Shown here: in pieces, positions 35,164 through 47,437 of the stretch
Position numbering within the stretch: the stretch's first letter is position 1
Layout of the letters: each line of letters starts with the position of its first letter
Assembly: GCA_023159155.1 (NCBI GenBank)
Contig: JAJNNX010000010.1
Location: 806,001 to 870,000 of the forward strand
Length of the DNA stretch: 64,000 nucleotides
Direction of reading: 5' to 3'
Source of the DNA: Ustulina deusta
Lineage: Eukaryota; Ascomycota; Sordariomycetes; Xylariales; Xylariaceae
The notes under the pieces: model-generated
Told to the model about the DNA's origin: nothing
The model's input: the letters and a program-made list of their open reading frames with translations, nothing else
Database searches by the model: none
Position numbers and translations under genes: made by a program

Positions 35164-38100
35164 ATGGCGTATTTGGCCGAGCCTGCAGAAGGCGACGTCA
35201 TGTTGCTACATGACATGTTTGGAATTCCACGCGCGGAAGCCATCAATCGTCTGAAGGTACCGACCATGCTTTTGCACCACTCATCCCACAACCCGAGCAT
35301 CATGGTCATGATCGCTGACACCTTTCTGACTGTGCGTATAGGCAAATGGCAATAATGTCGAAACAGCAACGAACGAGTTTTTAGATAATCCCACAAGCAC
35401 CAAGGTACCTCTTGAAACCTGTTGGTTGGTTCAACCTGGCCAAGACTAATAGTATCTTGCAGTACAGGTGGGACGAGTCGCCGTTCAATACGGATCGTGA
35501 GGGCGAGGTGAACGACACCGGGATTTGTCAGCGGCCGAGTTCCCCTTCCATTTGGGCTCTTGCTTATACTACTCTCTAGCCTTCAATATCCAGGGTGCCG
35601 ACGAAGTTCCCTCCGTCAGTCATATCAACAGCGCAGCTCCTACACGCCCTCCCTCTCGAACGAACAATCGATCACCGCTGGGTAGGCTCTTAGACTTGCA
35701 GGTATCCATCCTGCTCGCGTTCAAAATCAGTACTGATCTCTGGCGCACAAGGTCCCACCAATACTACCCAGGAGGATGCTGATCTTGCCCGAGCAATTGC
35801 TGAGTCCGCTGCCGAGTCGGGCGTAACACCACAAGAAGTCGGCGTTATTGACCCTGAGACAAACTCCAAACACTTTGGTCCAGCCAACCGTTCTGATTAC
35901 GAGACTGAGATGTGGGCGATGGTGCCGACAAAGGCAACGGTGGAGGCTGAGGCAGCCGATCCTCCCCCCTCCAATCGGAAAAGAGATGCGGATGCGCCAG
36001 CCTTTCTACGACAAACTAAAAACCATCGACTTGGGGGCCTTCTCTCCATTTATAGCAAGATACCCCTGGCCAGGAATTTTCTCCTCCGCTGTGGTAGACC
36101 GGCCCCTGCATATGGTCACAACACTGAGTGGTGGAAAGGCAACCCAATTTTGAGACAGGACGTGCCCACAAAAATGGCAAGAGGAGAAGATGTTTGGGGT
36201 GAAGACACACATCCGGATTTCATCGACGAGCTACATCGCCTGCTAGCGTTTCTAGACAGATCAGAACGAAGTTATGCAAGCGCAGACAGCCTCGCAGAGA
36301 CCAAGGCGATCGACGGGAGCTTTGGTTCATGGATGCCGGATGTCGAAGAGAGACTGTTCCAAGCATTGCAAGACGCAAGCGCTGATAATCCTGACTGCGG
36401 CATAGAACAAATGATCACGACTGGTAAGATTATGTCTGTAGCGCCACTGTCACCCGATCAATCCGACCCTGGCGGACAACACGAGGAAGAAGAGAATACC
36501 ACTTCGTTCATCTTCCTCGATATTGCACTAGATTTCGAGAGCTATTCACGTGTGGATACCATGTACGATGCACTAGACTATCTCCTTTGGTCTAGCGCTT
36601 TGTCGTTGGACTGCCCTTTCCCTCACGAAGCTAAAACCGCAGTTTTGCTAAAACCCGCCGAAGTTCTCACCGTACGTTTTGGAGGCGTGGGCTTTTCGAA
36701 ACCTTGTGAGATACCAGCAGTTTTCTATGCCGACCGTTACATGAATAGCCGCAGAGAACTTGCGCTACACTTCCAGACTCAAATCCGTGAGATTAAGGAC
36801 GCGCTTAGAAAGTTAGCTTGGGCAGAAGAGGAACGAGTCAACTGCACGGGCCAGCTCTGTTGCTTCAATCTCCAAGGTTTCAAACACAGACATGATGTTC
36901 GTGAATGCTGCACAAAGTTGATGGGATTTGCTGAGCAACTTCTTGAACGGCAAAGGAAGGATGCGCAGTGGCGTCAGTTTGAAGATCAATGGAAGAAGGG
37001 CACACCATACAGCATGGACGACCTCCGCCTCATTCACACATGGTCCGGACCCTCGGTCTTTACCAATAAAGAAAAGGCCGACCAGGAGAGATGGGAGCAC
37101 ATCATACAAGTTTGCAAGGACACGGTTGAAGAAGCCGGCCGAGCAGTAATTGGTAAGTCCAAGATTTAGCCCGAGATATATTTTACTAGGATGAGGCTCG
37201 GGACTAATGAGGCGCAGAATGCCAACAGAAAAAACAAGAGTTGAACCGCTATCTCGATGTAGTCCGCAAACGACTTACTTGCCAAGAGCATGAAGCCGAG
37301 GACGACCTTTTCGTATTCCGCTCAGATGGTGACGCTTACCGCCCTGAGTACTGGAACCCATCTACGAAATATTTACTACGTGGAGTGGCTACTACAGCCG
37401 ATGTGGCCTACGTCTGTGTCCGAGACGTAGAAGACCCGTTCAATCCCGGAGAAAACCCAGTCGCCAAGGACCAGTGGTGGAAGGTTGGATATGTTAAGAG
37501 CGACGCATCACCCATCAAGTCCGAGGTAGGCATATTAATATTACAGATGAACTACCGTGCTAATTGTCTCTGAAGAAAGTGACGCTTGACGATGTCTTAC
37601 AAGCGGCGGGAACCGAGTCCAAGAACCCAATTCTGGTGTATGCTTCAGAAGTAGCGTTGAATCAGGAGCGAATCCCACTCTCTGATGCTCTTCGTGTGCG
37701 TAGAACCCCTCCGGTTTTGATGGAAACACATGTAGAAAGAATGACTAACGCGCTAGTCAGATGTTTGTCAAGGCTGATAATCGTTCATTTCAGCAAGAGC
37801 TTGCCCAGGAAGCAAGCTTACATGAAACCAATGGTAATCAAAATCAGGAGGTACAAATGCAGGATCAACCCCAAATAGGCGTAACCGCCGCAGCTCTTTC
37901 CCAGATTCTCTCTGGAACAGGAGCCAAACGAAAGCATAGTGTTGGTTCATCCGTTGCTACAAACGGGAGTGTTCGGAGTGATCTAGCTGATGTTGAACTT
38001 ACGTTCGACGACCCCGTACCAGTTCTCGACGACATAGCTAAACCTGTGCGCCAACACAGTGGTTCTGGGTCCTCTAAGCTTGGCGATGTAGTTGAGTCAC

Positions 38101-38351
38101 TCGCCAAATGCCAAACTCACGAGTACGAGGCTCTAGGACACGGGCAGAAGGCGGAAGAAAACCGTCCTGAAGTTCATCGCTACGGCGATGTTAACGATTC
38201 GGACACGAAGACCATCTCTACTTATAAGATACCGGAAATGAGCGAGCGTAAAGGAGGTATGCCTCCATTTCTATCTCGAGCAGGAAATTCGGCGCAAAAT
38301 CCCATCGACTTGATGGACTTGGATACGGAGCATGAAATTAAGGACGGCTAG
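35164..38351 (+). CDS. UBA-like/UIM, USP-like ubiquitin-binding protein, probably catalytically dead
   Basis: Eight exons by my reading: 35164-35256, 35342-35404, 35463-35526, 35580-35681, 35752-37152, 37218-37525, 37576-37695 and 37761-38351, 913 residues in one frame. Residues 12-45 (LLHDMFGIPRAEAINRLKAN) resemble a UBA helix bundle. QEDADLARAIAESAAES (114-130) is a classic ubiquitin-interacting motif. The long exon 5 (ELHRLLAFLDRSERSYAS) and exon 6 (YLLRGVATTADVAYVCVRD, then QWWKVGYV) look like the body of a ubiquitin-specific protease. I find no Cys box (NxGNTCYxN) and no GHY-type His box. Similar fungal proteins are usually annotated only as ubiquitin interaction motif proteins. It may be an adaptor or pseudo-DUB. 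The exon 4/5 splice and the exon 3 donor (GTCAGC) are the least certain. Confidence 0.72.
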
Positions 38352-40143
38352 AAGCCTCGGGCATTTCAGTTACTCCGGCTGCTCTGGCCGGGCATAGCGG
38401 CGGCGGCGGCGTACACGGTTATGGAATGGATCTACCGTCATCGAACATCCCCGTGACAAATGAATGGCAAAGTAACACTGCGCTTGCTCCTGAAGGCCTA
38501 CCCAGCGAACTGGTTTTCCCGCCTAGTCATGGGACGTAAAAGCTAAGGATGCGTTCGTAATTTGGGGACCTAGTTTGGTTGATGATGGAGACGGGTGTAT
38601 TTGGGAATCAATCCGGTTTCACCCCCGTCTTATGCGAAATGATACCCACAGTCTATGGAGGCATTGTAGCATGAGGATCCTACAGCGGCGCCAGGAATAT
38701 TAGGCTTGTTCACAAAATACCCAGAGCAACATGTAGATAGACTATTAGAAGCGAGAAGGACAGCGAGAGCAACCTTCTAGATAAGCGAATCAGTGGCTCC
38801 TATACAAAATGCTCCCGTCTGCATCGAGTTTATGAACACACTAGATATACACTTTGAACATCTGGGACTCGGTATCGAGACACAAACCATACCTAGATGC
38901 GTACGGCTTATCGGTCCTCTGTCATCGTCGCCACGTAGTGCTACAATGGATGGTCTGCAACAATAAAATACAACTTTATATAGAAGCTTCGAGAATATTC
39001 CACTAAGCTGGTAGGACCCACTCAGAGGTAGCTACATACCTAGGTAGGTAGGTATTTTGGAGTACCTGGTCTATCTAGATAAGTACATGCATCAGATAGG
39101 TGTACAAGGGTTCAATGAAACAGAACTCTTTGCAACTTGCTTTTCTCGGTTTTAGGCCAGTTTTCCGCCAAAAATCCAAACTACACGAACTGCCGCCTGT
39201 GTATCTGGTCCACCAGTCGCATGATCACATAATTGCACAGGTAGGTATCACCTGTATCAACCGAACTGCCCAGGTGATACCGCCGGTACGTCTCCCTTAC
39301 CTCCCGCGACCTACGTGCTACCCCGCGACCCCGCCATTGATTGGGCGTCATCGTGTTAGCCTGGTTAATTCTCCAACTTTCCAGGCTTTCCGCTGTGCTT
39401 GCCGTCCCTCCCTTCAAGCAACCGGCGCATTCTCTTTGACCGCCTTGGTTTGGCTCATCGTGTTCTGCGCCAGACCCATCGACCCATCCATCATCCTCCT
39501 CCCTAGCACCATTCCAACTCAAAAAGAACAAAGAAGACGCACATAGTTTGCACACTCATTACCACCTCAACACTTCAATATTTACTTGAGGCATCCGACT
39601 CCTCACAACATCTCTATTTCCCTCCGCTCTGTGCTCGGGCAAGCGATCCAGTTCAGATCAATCCAGTGATCGCTGCTAGATTTGCCAGAGTCTAATAACG
39701 TCACTTGTCCTCCAACTCCCCGCAACTACCACTGTCATCGCCATTTCTCATCCTGCCCACTCTTCCGAGCCTTCGCGAAACTTCTGCCAGAGACAACGTT
39801 CACCAGGAATTCCGCTGTGCACGATAGCTAGCCGGAGGCCTAACTCTACCTAGGGAGTGATTTCTACACAACGCAGCATCCAACCTTCTCCTCAGGCCGC
39901 CACCATTACCTATTGCCAACTTACCTAAATTGACCTTTCCCTTTCTACCCTTCAGACTGCCAACGGCCAACGACAAACTAACAAAATCCATGTTGATTTG
40001 CCAATTATAAACGTCACTAAGAGACATCGCTGTGCTTTACCTACCCACCCAGTCTTACCTCCGACCGGAATCACATCTACCCCCCTTTCATCCTCTACCC
40101 ATACCGCCAACACTCGCACTCTAGTCATTCTACCTCAGCCACC
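38352..40143. other. Intergenic and promoter of the DnaJ gene
   Basis: About 1.8 kb. A TACCTAGGTAGGTAGGTA tract lies at 39037-39055. From about 39550 to the next start codon the plus strand is pyrimidine-rich (C/T), as is common in long fungal 5' leaders. A heat shock element lies at 39772-39784. Confidence 0.6.
39772..39784. promoter_or_regulatory. Heat shock element
   Basis: TTCGCGAAACTTC is a perfect three-unit TTCnnGAAnnTTC array, the binding site of trimeric heat shock factor. It sits 360 bp before the DnaJ start codon, with a partial fourth unit (GAG in place of GAA) just upstream at 39767-39769. Confidence 0.6.
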
Positions 40144-41411
40144 ATGGTGAAGGAGACGAAACTCTATGACGCACTCAACGTCAAGCCTGACGCATCACAA
40201 GATGAGATCAAAAAGGCGTACCGGTAAGTGTTGATCCTCTTCAATGCTATTCCACGTCGCATAACCTTGGCGCCACTCGCTTGTACCTCTATGCTAACAC
40301 ACTCACAGTAAAGCTGCATTAAAATACCATCCAGACAAGAACAAGGATAACCCAAACGCCGCCGAAAAGTTCAAAGAATGCTCCCAAGCCTACGAAATTC
40401 TTTCCGATCCCGAAAAGCGCAAGATATACGATCAATATGGGCTGGAGTATCTGCTTCGCGGTGGCACCGGCCAGTCATCTGGAGAGAATCCCTTCGCTAG
40501 CGGAGGTAGTATGCCCAGCGGATTCCAAAACTTTAATTTCGGGAGCGGCGGTATACCCACTGCCGCACGGTCCTTCCATTTTACAACTAGCGGTGCCGGT
40601 AATCCCTTCAATTTCAGCAATCCGGAGAGCATCTTTGCCGAATTCATAAAAACTGGCGGAGCTGGCCTGGGAGAAGATGACGACCCCGCCTTTGCCTCAT
40701 TCTTCGGTGCTGGCATGCCTCGATCCTCTGGTGGTAGACCAAACCGGACGCGTGGGTACACGGCAGGCGGGGATCCATATCGAGGTGGCGCTCCGAGAGA
40801 TGCTACACCTGAGGTCACGACAGTGGAGCGTGCCTTGCCGCTAACTTTAGAGGAGTTGTTCAACGGTATCACGAAGAAGATGAAGATTAAGCGCAAGACT
40901 TTTGACGAGAGTGGTAAGAGAACAACTAGTGATCAGGTGTTGGAAGTCCCGATCAAACCCGGCTTGAAGAAAGGCAGCAAGATCAAGTTTAAGGGTGTCG
41001 GCGACCAAGAAGAGGGTGGCAAACAAGATTTGCATTTCATCGTTGAAGAGGTAAGTTCTAAGCGTAGATTTTCGTCTTCCGTGTTGATGGCGAGCAGAGG
41101 GCTAATAAATCTCACAGAAACCACACCCGTTATTCGTTCGCGATGGTGATGATATCATTCACACGATCGACTTAGAGCTCAAGGAGTCATTGACTGGATG
41201 GAAGCGGACCATAACAACCATTGATGGAAAACAGCTCAATATCGAGAAGGGTGGACCGACAGGACCTGGCATGTCAGATTCGTACCCTGGACTGGGAATG
41301 CCCATCTCGAAAAAGCAGAACGAACGTGGAAACTTTATCATCAAGTACAATGTCAAGTTTCCCACCTCTCTGACACCCGGGCAAAAGCAGCAACTCAAAG
41401 AGATCCTCTAA
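40144..41411 (+). CDS. Type II Hsp40 co-chaperone, Sis1/Psi1-like DnaJ
   Basis: Three exons: 40144-40223, 40309-41050 and 41118-41411, 371 residues. The J domain (residues 3-70) has the HPD motif in [10 protein letters not shown], split after Arg27 by the first intron. A Gly/Phe/Ser-rich linker follows (about 75-180; [19 protein letters not shown]), and there is no zinc-finger domain, which makes it type II. Two beta-rich client-binding domains and a terminal dimerisation segment complete the protein ([57 protein letters not shown]). It delivers clients to Hsp70 and stimulates its ATPase in the cytosol and nucleus. A heat shock element upstream fits stress control. Confidence 0.92.
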
Positions 41412-43689
41412 TGACCGGATCCTCGAAACAATTGAATGGAACGGTTTGCATACGGGACATTCGAATAACTGATAAACGAAGGGTTTCTGACTATATGCCT
41501 AATGACGAATTCCACGATTTTCTTTCCCCAACAGCATTATACGAAGCACTTCACCCCAGACTGTGGCAACTCCTAGTAGTGGCCAGGGATATAGAGCGAG
41601 GATACGACGGAGTCTCCGGAGCATGGGGCTGTGAGACCAACCAAGGGTTAATAGGTTGCTCTTTTTGTTTACTCATCGCGGGTCTACCAAGTGTTATTTC
41701 TTCGGCTTTCATATTGCTTGAGGGTCATTCCAAGGGAGTCCAGGCGGTACCGAATGAATTGATTTCTTTGATGCCAATATACTCTCCCTGACTTCCAGTA
41801 CTATGAACTCGGCCTATATCCACAGACGAAATTGTGACACAACCAGCTGCCAGTGTATATAGAATAATAGTGTAACATTAGCTGCAGAAATTGAGGCTTC
41901 TGTTTTATACCAGTGATATCGAGAGTGTAAATTGCGAACTGTACAGATTGATTGTGCGTCAGCAGTGAAGATCATCGGCTTTTTTCCCTTTCTTTTTCTT
42001 TTTATGCATATACTCTATCTATGTGCCCGCTCTACTTAATAACACGCTCACCATGTAGAGAGTTGCCATGTACACAATAAGGAATTACTTCTCTATTGGA
42101 TCCGATGCTACCGTTACTACCACCACTATCTAGGTGCAATGACGGGCAATCTCTTCGCCCCATGGCTGAGTATTCTGCATCATTCTCGACTGGTGGCCAC
42201 GCCGACACCGCGGAAGCAGACGAGAGGAGTGTCAACGCAGGTATTTAGAGAATGCGGATCCCCAAACCAGCTGTCAGTTAATGCTACCCTATTATCTCCC
42301 TATCTATGTCGACGGACTCTCTAAAGTATAATCGTTGCGTAACTTGTCGGCGAGCTTGAATTGCACCGAAAGCATTGTCCGGGTAATTATCATAGGTCGC
42401 CTCAACCCCCTCGCGTATACGCCTACCTGACCTGATTGCCTTTAGGGACGACACAACGCCCGTAAAAGGCATTTGAAATCTAAATTGTTCCAGGGAGCCC
42501 GACTAGTTAGTCCCTGATTTCGCCGTCTCGAAGGCAGGATCGAGACACGAGCGCGGTCCTCCCGAGGTCAGATTTCCCGTTGGCTGGATTGATAGGTATA
42601 CCGGAACAAGACGATCTCTGGACGCGCAAATCAGTATCGACTTTAAACTGCAGCCTGGAGGAAAGGGCCTTGGCAAAGGATGGGAAGTCTGACTACCTAC
42701 CTAGGTATATCTCAAGTGCAGCCGCGGCTAAAATTGGAGTAGGTGGCTGGGTGTGTTGTGCATCTAATTATGGTCTTATGAGTGTTTACTCCGCGAACCA
42801 GCCAAGGTATCTATTCATCTGTATACCTGTAACCGGATATGGCCTCATCCCGTGCCCTGCATGGATCGCGGTTCCCGCTCCCCGGACCCGCCGGTCGGGT
42901 CGTGAATACCGTGTCTACGGACCGAAGGGATCTGGAGCATGAATACGCCTCCCTGCATGCCATTATGAAGGGCGCGAAGCAGCAGGCCAGCTTTGCACTC
43001 GAGTTCTTTCGGGTTCTCTTGTTTGTTTGTTTGTTTGTTTTTATCCGCCGTTCCTCGAGGGCTGCTTACTGCTGCCGAACTATCTATATTAGGACGGAAT
43101 CGCCATCTCCCACGGTAATTACAAAAGAGCGGGTGCGAGCAGTACATATGTACGCAATCAACAACAACCTATGGTTGGTGTGTGATGGATACCCGCGGCT
43201 TATCGTACACGCGTTCTATTATCAATAGAAGGGGACGGCATTCAGGTAATACCTTGCACATGCCTCCGTCGGCGAGTTCCGGATACGCCCAATTTTTCGG
43301 GGCCCCCATTTTCTTGGTTGGTCTTCTCGCTGCCAAGAAGAGCACGCACGCACGCTTTCGTGTCTCACGAGCTTCCTTCCAAGATTATGTAGTGACAGTA
43401 ATTAACGGATCACGCTCGAGCTAGCGACCAGGCAACCGCCATTAATAAGGGCACGTTTCCGGCTTCTAGACGTTTGGGGGGGGATTGTCGGCGGTGGGTT
43501 TTACATTTGTTTGTCCTGGAATTCTTCTCCTGTATTACCGTTATTGATCATTTTTGGCTCTGGCTGGGAATTACCTACCGGACTCGCAGAGACTTGTGTT
43601 TTGTCCGTCGTGTCCAAGAAGAAGTAAATATTCATAATTTAACGTCAAGGTGGAAAATTAGCCGCCATCGTTTATAGACGTTTCGGTAA
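41412..43689. other. Gene-poor region, first part
   Basis: No supported gene. A frame of 126 codons starts at the last base of the DnaJ stop codon (41411-41791) but lies in its 3' region and lacks features. A TTTG microsatellite lies at 43019-43042. Confidence 0.5.
43019..43042. repeat. TTTG tetranucleotide microsatellite
   Basis: About five tandem units of GTTT. Confidence 0.85.
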
Positions 43690-44121
43690 GATTTCCGCAT
43701 CGAGAAAACGTGGATAATCCCAGCCCATACACTCGCAGTGCCTAAAGATAATGATTGGTCCGATTTCATCTGGAACATTGCTCACCTCCAGGGTGTTCAG
43801 CCGTACTTCGTCCACGGAGATCTGAGCGCCAGAAGCTTCCCTAAGTTTTCAGACTGGACGCAGACCGTGCGATCAGTGCGCGAAGGTAGCTAGATCAACG
43901 ATAGTATCATTCTGGCTGGTGTTGCTGAAGCCTACTACGAAGATGCCAAATAAGCTCTGAGTGTGCCTAACTCGAGCATACGGTTTGTCACATTTCTAAC
44001 TGCTGATGGTTCCCGTATTGACTATTGTTATTGCACAAAGGGGGGGAGTTCTATCTGTGCCAGCAAAGTCTGCTATAATACTAGTATATATACGGTACGG
44101 GCTGTGGCCATTCGATGCTGA
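43690..44121 (+). pseudogene. Decayed protein-coding frame of unknown family
   Basis: One frame runs 143 codons from 43690 to the TGA at 44119-44121, interrupted only by a TAG at 43891 and a TAA at 43951. The translation is strongly protein-like on both sides of each stop: WIIPAHTLAVPKDNDWSDF, then GVQPYFVHGDLSARSFPKF, then INDSIILAGVAEAYYEDAK, then SIRFVTFLTADGSRIDYCYC and a Cys-rich end (SICASKVCYN). Both stops could come from Gln codons (CAG, CAA) by a single C-to-T change, the type RIP makes. A further frame at about 44162-44317 (LAGYIAQERCLYEECPVS) may be a downstream piece after a frame change. I do not recognise the family, and there is no clear start codon. Confidence 0.55.
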
Positions 44122-47100
44122 CTCTGGCCTCCGGGGTTAAGTTCTATATAGTTCCGTGACACGGCTTTATGAAGAACAACTAGCAGGTTACATTGCACAA
44201 GAACGATGCCTCTATGAAGAATGCCCTGTCTCCCGTTGCTGCAAATTCTTGGACATGGACATCCGGACTATTAAGAGCATATTATATGAAAACAAACAAA
44301 CGCGCTGGCTATGACGTGAAATGAATAGTCAAAATCTTGGATTTAAGTTTCTGCTGTCATTCCGTCCAGAGGCCCTGAACGAAAAAGTATTATCCTGTCA
44401 ATAGGATGGATTGTCGCGTTGTGTGATTTGAAGCTAGCACAATTCCATAATCTCACCGCCTCAAGAGCTGAGAACCAGCAAGCAGCTCAAGTTCTGTGCC
44501 AACCAGGCCCTACCAGGCCCTACCATGGATTTGTTTAAAATCATGTTCTGCAGCTATGGCACATCATTATACATTGACCCTTTTGTCTATATTTACACAG
44601 AACCCTCCTATAACCGCTCCCTAGCCTAGATGGTTAATAGTCCCCTAACAGAACAGGCAACGATCAGCCACGCAAAAGCGAGGGATGTCATACTGCCTCC
44701 CCTGTACCGTGAAATAACGAAAGGAATTTCGATCCGCCTTTGAAGAAAGGGGAGTTGGGCTGACTGCCCGCCCCAGAGATAACTACTTCAGCCTGGATTA
44801 AGTCTGGTAGCAGGAGTGGGAAATTGACGCCAAGGCAACAACGCTGTCTGGATTTTCGAGAGAGAAACCTATTTATGAAGCGAAGTCACACTGTGCGGAA
44901 GTAAAATACGGGGTAAAAATGGGTGTTCCAACATACTTGGGATAATATAGGATCTCGAGAATCTACAGGTTGGAAGTTGTCCGTATTCGAAACTTATCGT
45001 TAGGCAGCAGTTGATTATCTCCAAGTCTACTAGGGTAGGTACTTAGTTTGCAACTTACCGCAACATGTCTGTTACAACGCTGCTATTAGTAACTTTATAT
45101 GCGAAACTCGCCGTCGCCTTGCTCTTTTCCTCATCTATCAACACGGCTTGCTAATTATCAGTAGACTATTCTAACATTCTTTTATTATTGCATTGATGTA
45201 TATAGTATGAAACTAAGACTCTCCGTTGCTGTAATTACCAGCCTGTCTCGTTTGCCATTCTGTGCCGTGTAAACCGGCGTCTTAGTTACCCGTAGCTACT
45301 GAAATAAACAGCCAATAGCGTCTCCCAGAAAGCCGAGCAGCCGCTGGGGATAGCTAGTGACCTGGCCTATTCACAAAGGTATGGCTGTAATACGGCTATA
45401 GCCATCGTAGGACTTTTGTCTAGGTGGCGGCTTATCCCTTGCCTCCTACCTCTCGGAATCGTGCCTTCATCAAGGATTATAATCATCAAAAGATCTTACC
45501 CTTGTGGATCCGAGTTCCCCTTTGAGCTAGGAGATGTTCGAGGCCATGTATACATCACTTTGCCTGTATAGCGGGTGGCGGTGTGTCTCAGGTGCAATGA
45601 GGAAGTGAAGATGTCATGGTCTTCTAGTCGTTATTACACACGGCGTATCGTGGAAGATAGATGAGGGCGTGCCTTGCGTATCTTCATTTAAATAATATTC
45701 GAGATGTCCCCGATATTCATTGTGATACTTCTACGTGCTATTCCCTGGTCTATCCTTACTGCCACACGCAAACTTCAAACGCCCAAACAGATACTTGATA
45801 CCTAAAACTAGAATCTGCAATATTGATTGATTCGCCAGTCTTGGGCTATCACCACAACGAATCGCACGAGCAAGTAAGGGTGCGGCGGGAGCATTAGCGC
45901 CGTACCTGAAGAATCGCCCTGCCCCATGTAAATCCGGGAGCGGCATGTAAGAATTTAATACGATTTTAATCCCAAAAAGTCACTAGCATACCTGACTATC
46001 TCATTCCCGCATAGGAACTTTTTATGACATGCTGGACAATATTAACGGGGCTCGTGGTCAGCTATCCAGAAGAAACCGAAGTGCAACATAGTATAGCTCG
46101 GGTACTTTCTCCATCTATGAATTTTATAATGAATGATATGACGCAAACATAGTGTACTCCTCGGTTACGGGTTTTGCATATTCGTGAACCATAATGAGGC
46201 TGTTGCAGCTGTTGTATGCCAAGAACCAGGCTTGTCAAACCTCAGATTGGCGTCCGCTAACATCCCAGCAACTACTCGCGTCGGTTACATGCTTGGTCCT
46301 TCTGGTCTCCCTGCACGTGCCCCATCCATCGAGATCCTTTCGCCTCAGGTACATAGTCCAGGGGTCTAGGATTGTGTGAATAGTTGACACCTCGTGCACT
46401 GAATCTATAGTGTATGATGCGGAATAGTACGCGAATGGACAGCCACAGGGGTGGTCAAAAGACCATAGGTTAAAGACTTATAAATCAGGTGCCACATTAA
46501 TGTTGGTTTCACGAACGATTAGATTGTATGTCCCAGTCTCCATGCAGTTAGTACCAATTCCGGGACACTGGCACCTCATATCCGCTGCAAGAAACAGGAT
46601 TTGGGAGGACGGACGTTCACGACGCCAAACGACTTTGTCGGGTTGGATGCAAGGGTTTAAAGGCATTCGCGGAAACCGAGCAAAGTAGGTACCGAGTACC
46701 GTCGCATTGCAAGCTCGAAGAAGCAGCCCTATGCAGGTAATGTCGGGTCTGAGCCGTTGCTGACGATGGCGATCGTGGCTTGGATAACGGCCTATTGAGT
46801 GTAACGATGGGATCAAAAATCCTCACCACGCAACTCGCTGAGCCCTCCCTCCCAGATCAGAATCAACGTCATGCCATTTGTGAATGCGACTATGCTCCAC
46901 GGCTTTAGCCCCTAGTAGTATTTCATCCGCCTTGGCCATAGCTACCGAGATGCTATGCTTAGCCCACCGCCTCTGGACTTTTGTAAAAGTACAATGCAGG
47001 TATACGCTGGACCTTGCAGGACCCAGTCGTCGCTAGAGCCGTGCCTCTCAACAACAGCATGTTGAAACTTGAGGAGAATTTTCTACTGCCTGGACTTTTG

Positions 47101-47344
47101 AGGCCAACACTACCATACAGGGTTTACTGAAATTCGACAATGAACGATCTCCTTAAAACAACGATGGTGCCCCTCGCAGAGTCTTGCAGTGCATTGCAGG
47201 GGATATTCCCTATAAGCGAGTCAGCAATCACAACGAACACTACCTCCTCCATGGGCTAGTAATTCCTCCCTGAGGCACATATTATGTAAGGGCTGGCTTC
47301 GATTCACTATATTTGTCGGGCGAACAAACAAACAAACAAGCAAT
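44122..47344. other. Gene-poor region, second part
   Basis: About 3.2 kb without a supported gene. It includes a direct repeat of CCAGGCCCTA at about 44504-44523, TAGGTAC tracts near 45033 and 46684-46700, and a CAAA microsatellite at 47323-47339 just before the SDR gene. Confidence 0.5.
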
Positions 47345-47437
47345 ATGGAGTCCATCTCTGGGGTTCTACTTAAAGGCCAGGCGCTCATGTGGACCTGTTC
47401 TCCTTCATCTGGGTCAGAGACCAGTCCCGTGCCCAAG

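Noticed and set aside
39100..39546. Plus-strand frame of 148 codons before the DnaJ gene
   Set aside because: Lies in the promoter, rich in Pro/Arg/Ser, no domain; the opposite strand is equally open.
41411..41791. Frame of 126 codons starting at the last base of the DnaJ stop codon
   Set aside because: Sits in the 3' untranslated region; fungal genes are not arranged as overlapping operons, and the protein has no features.
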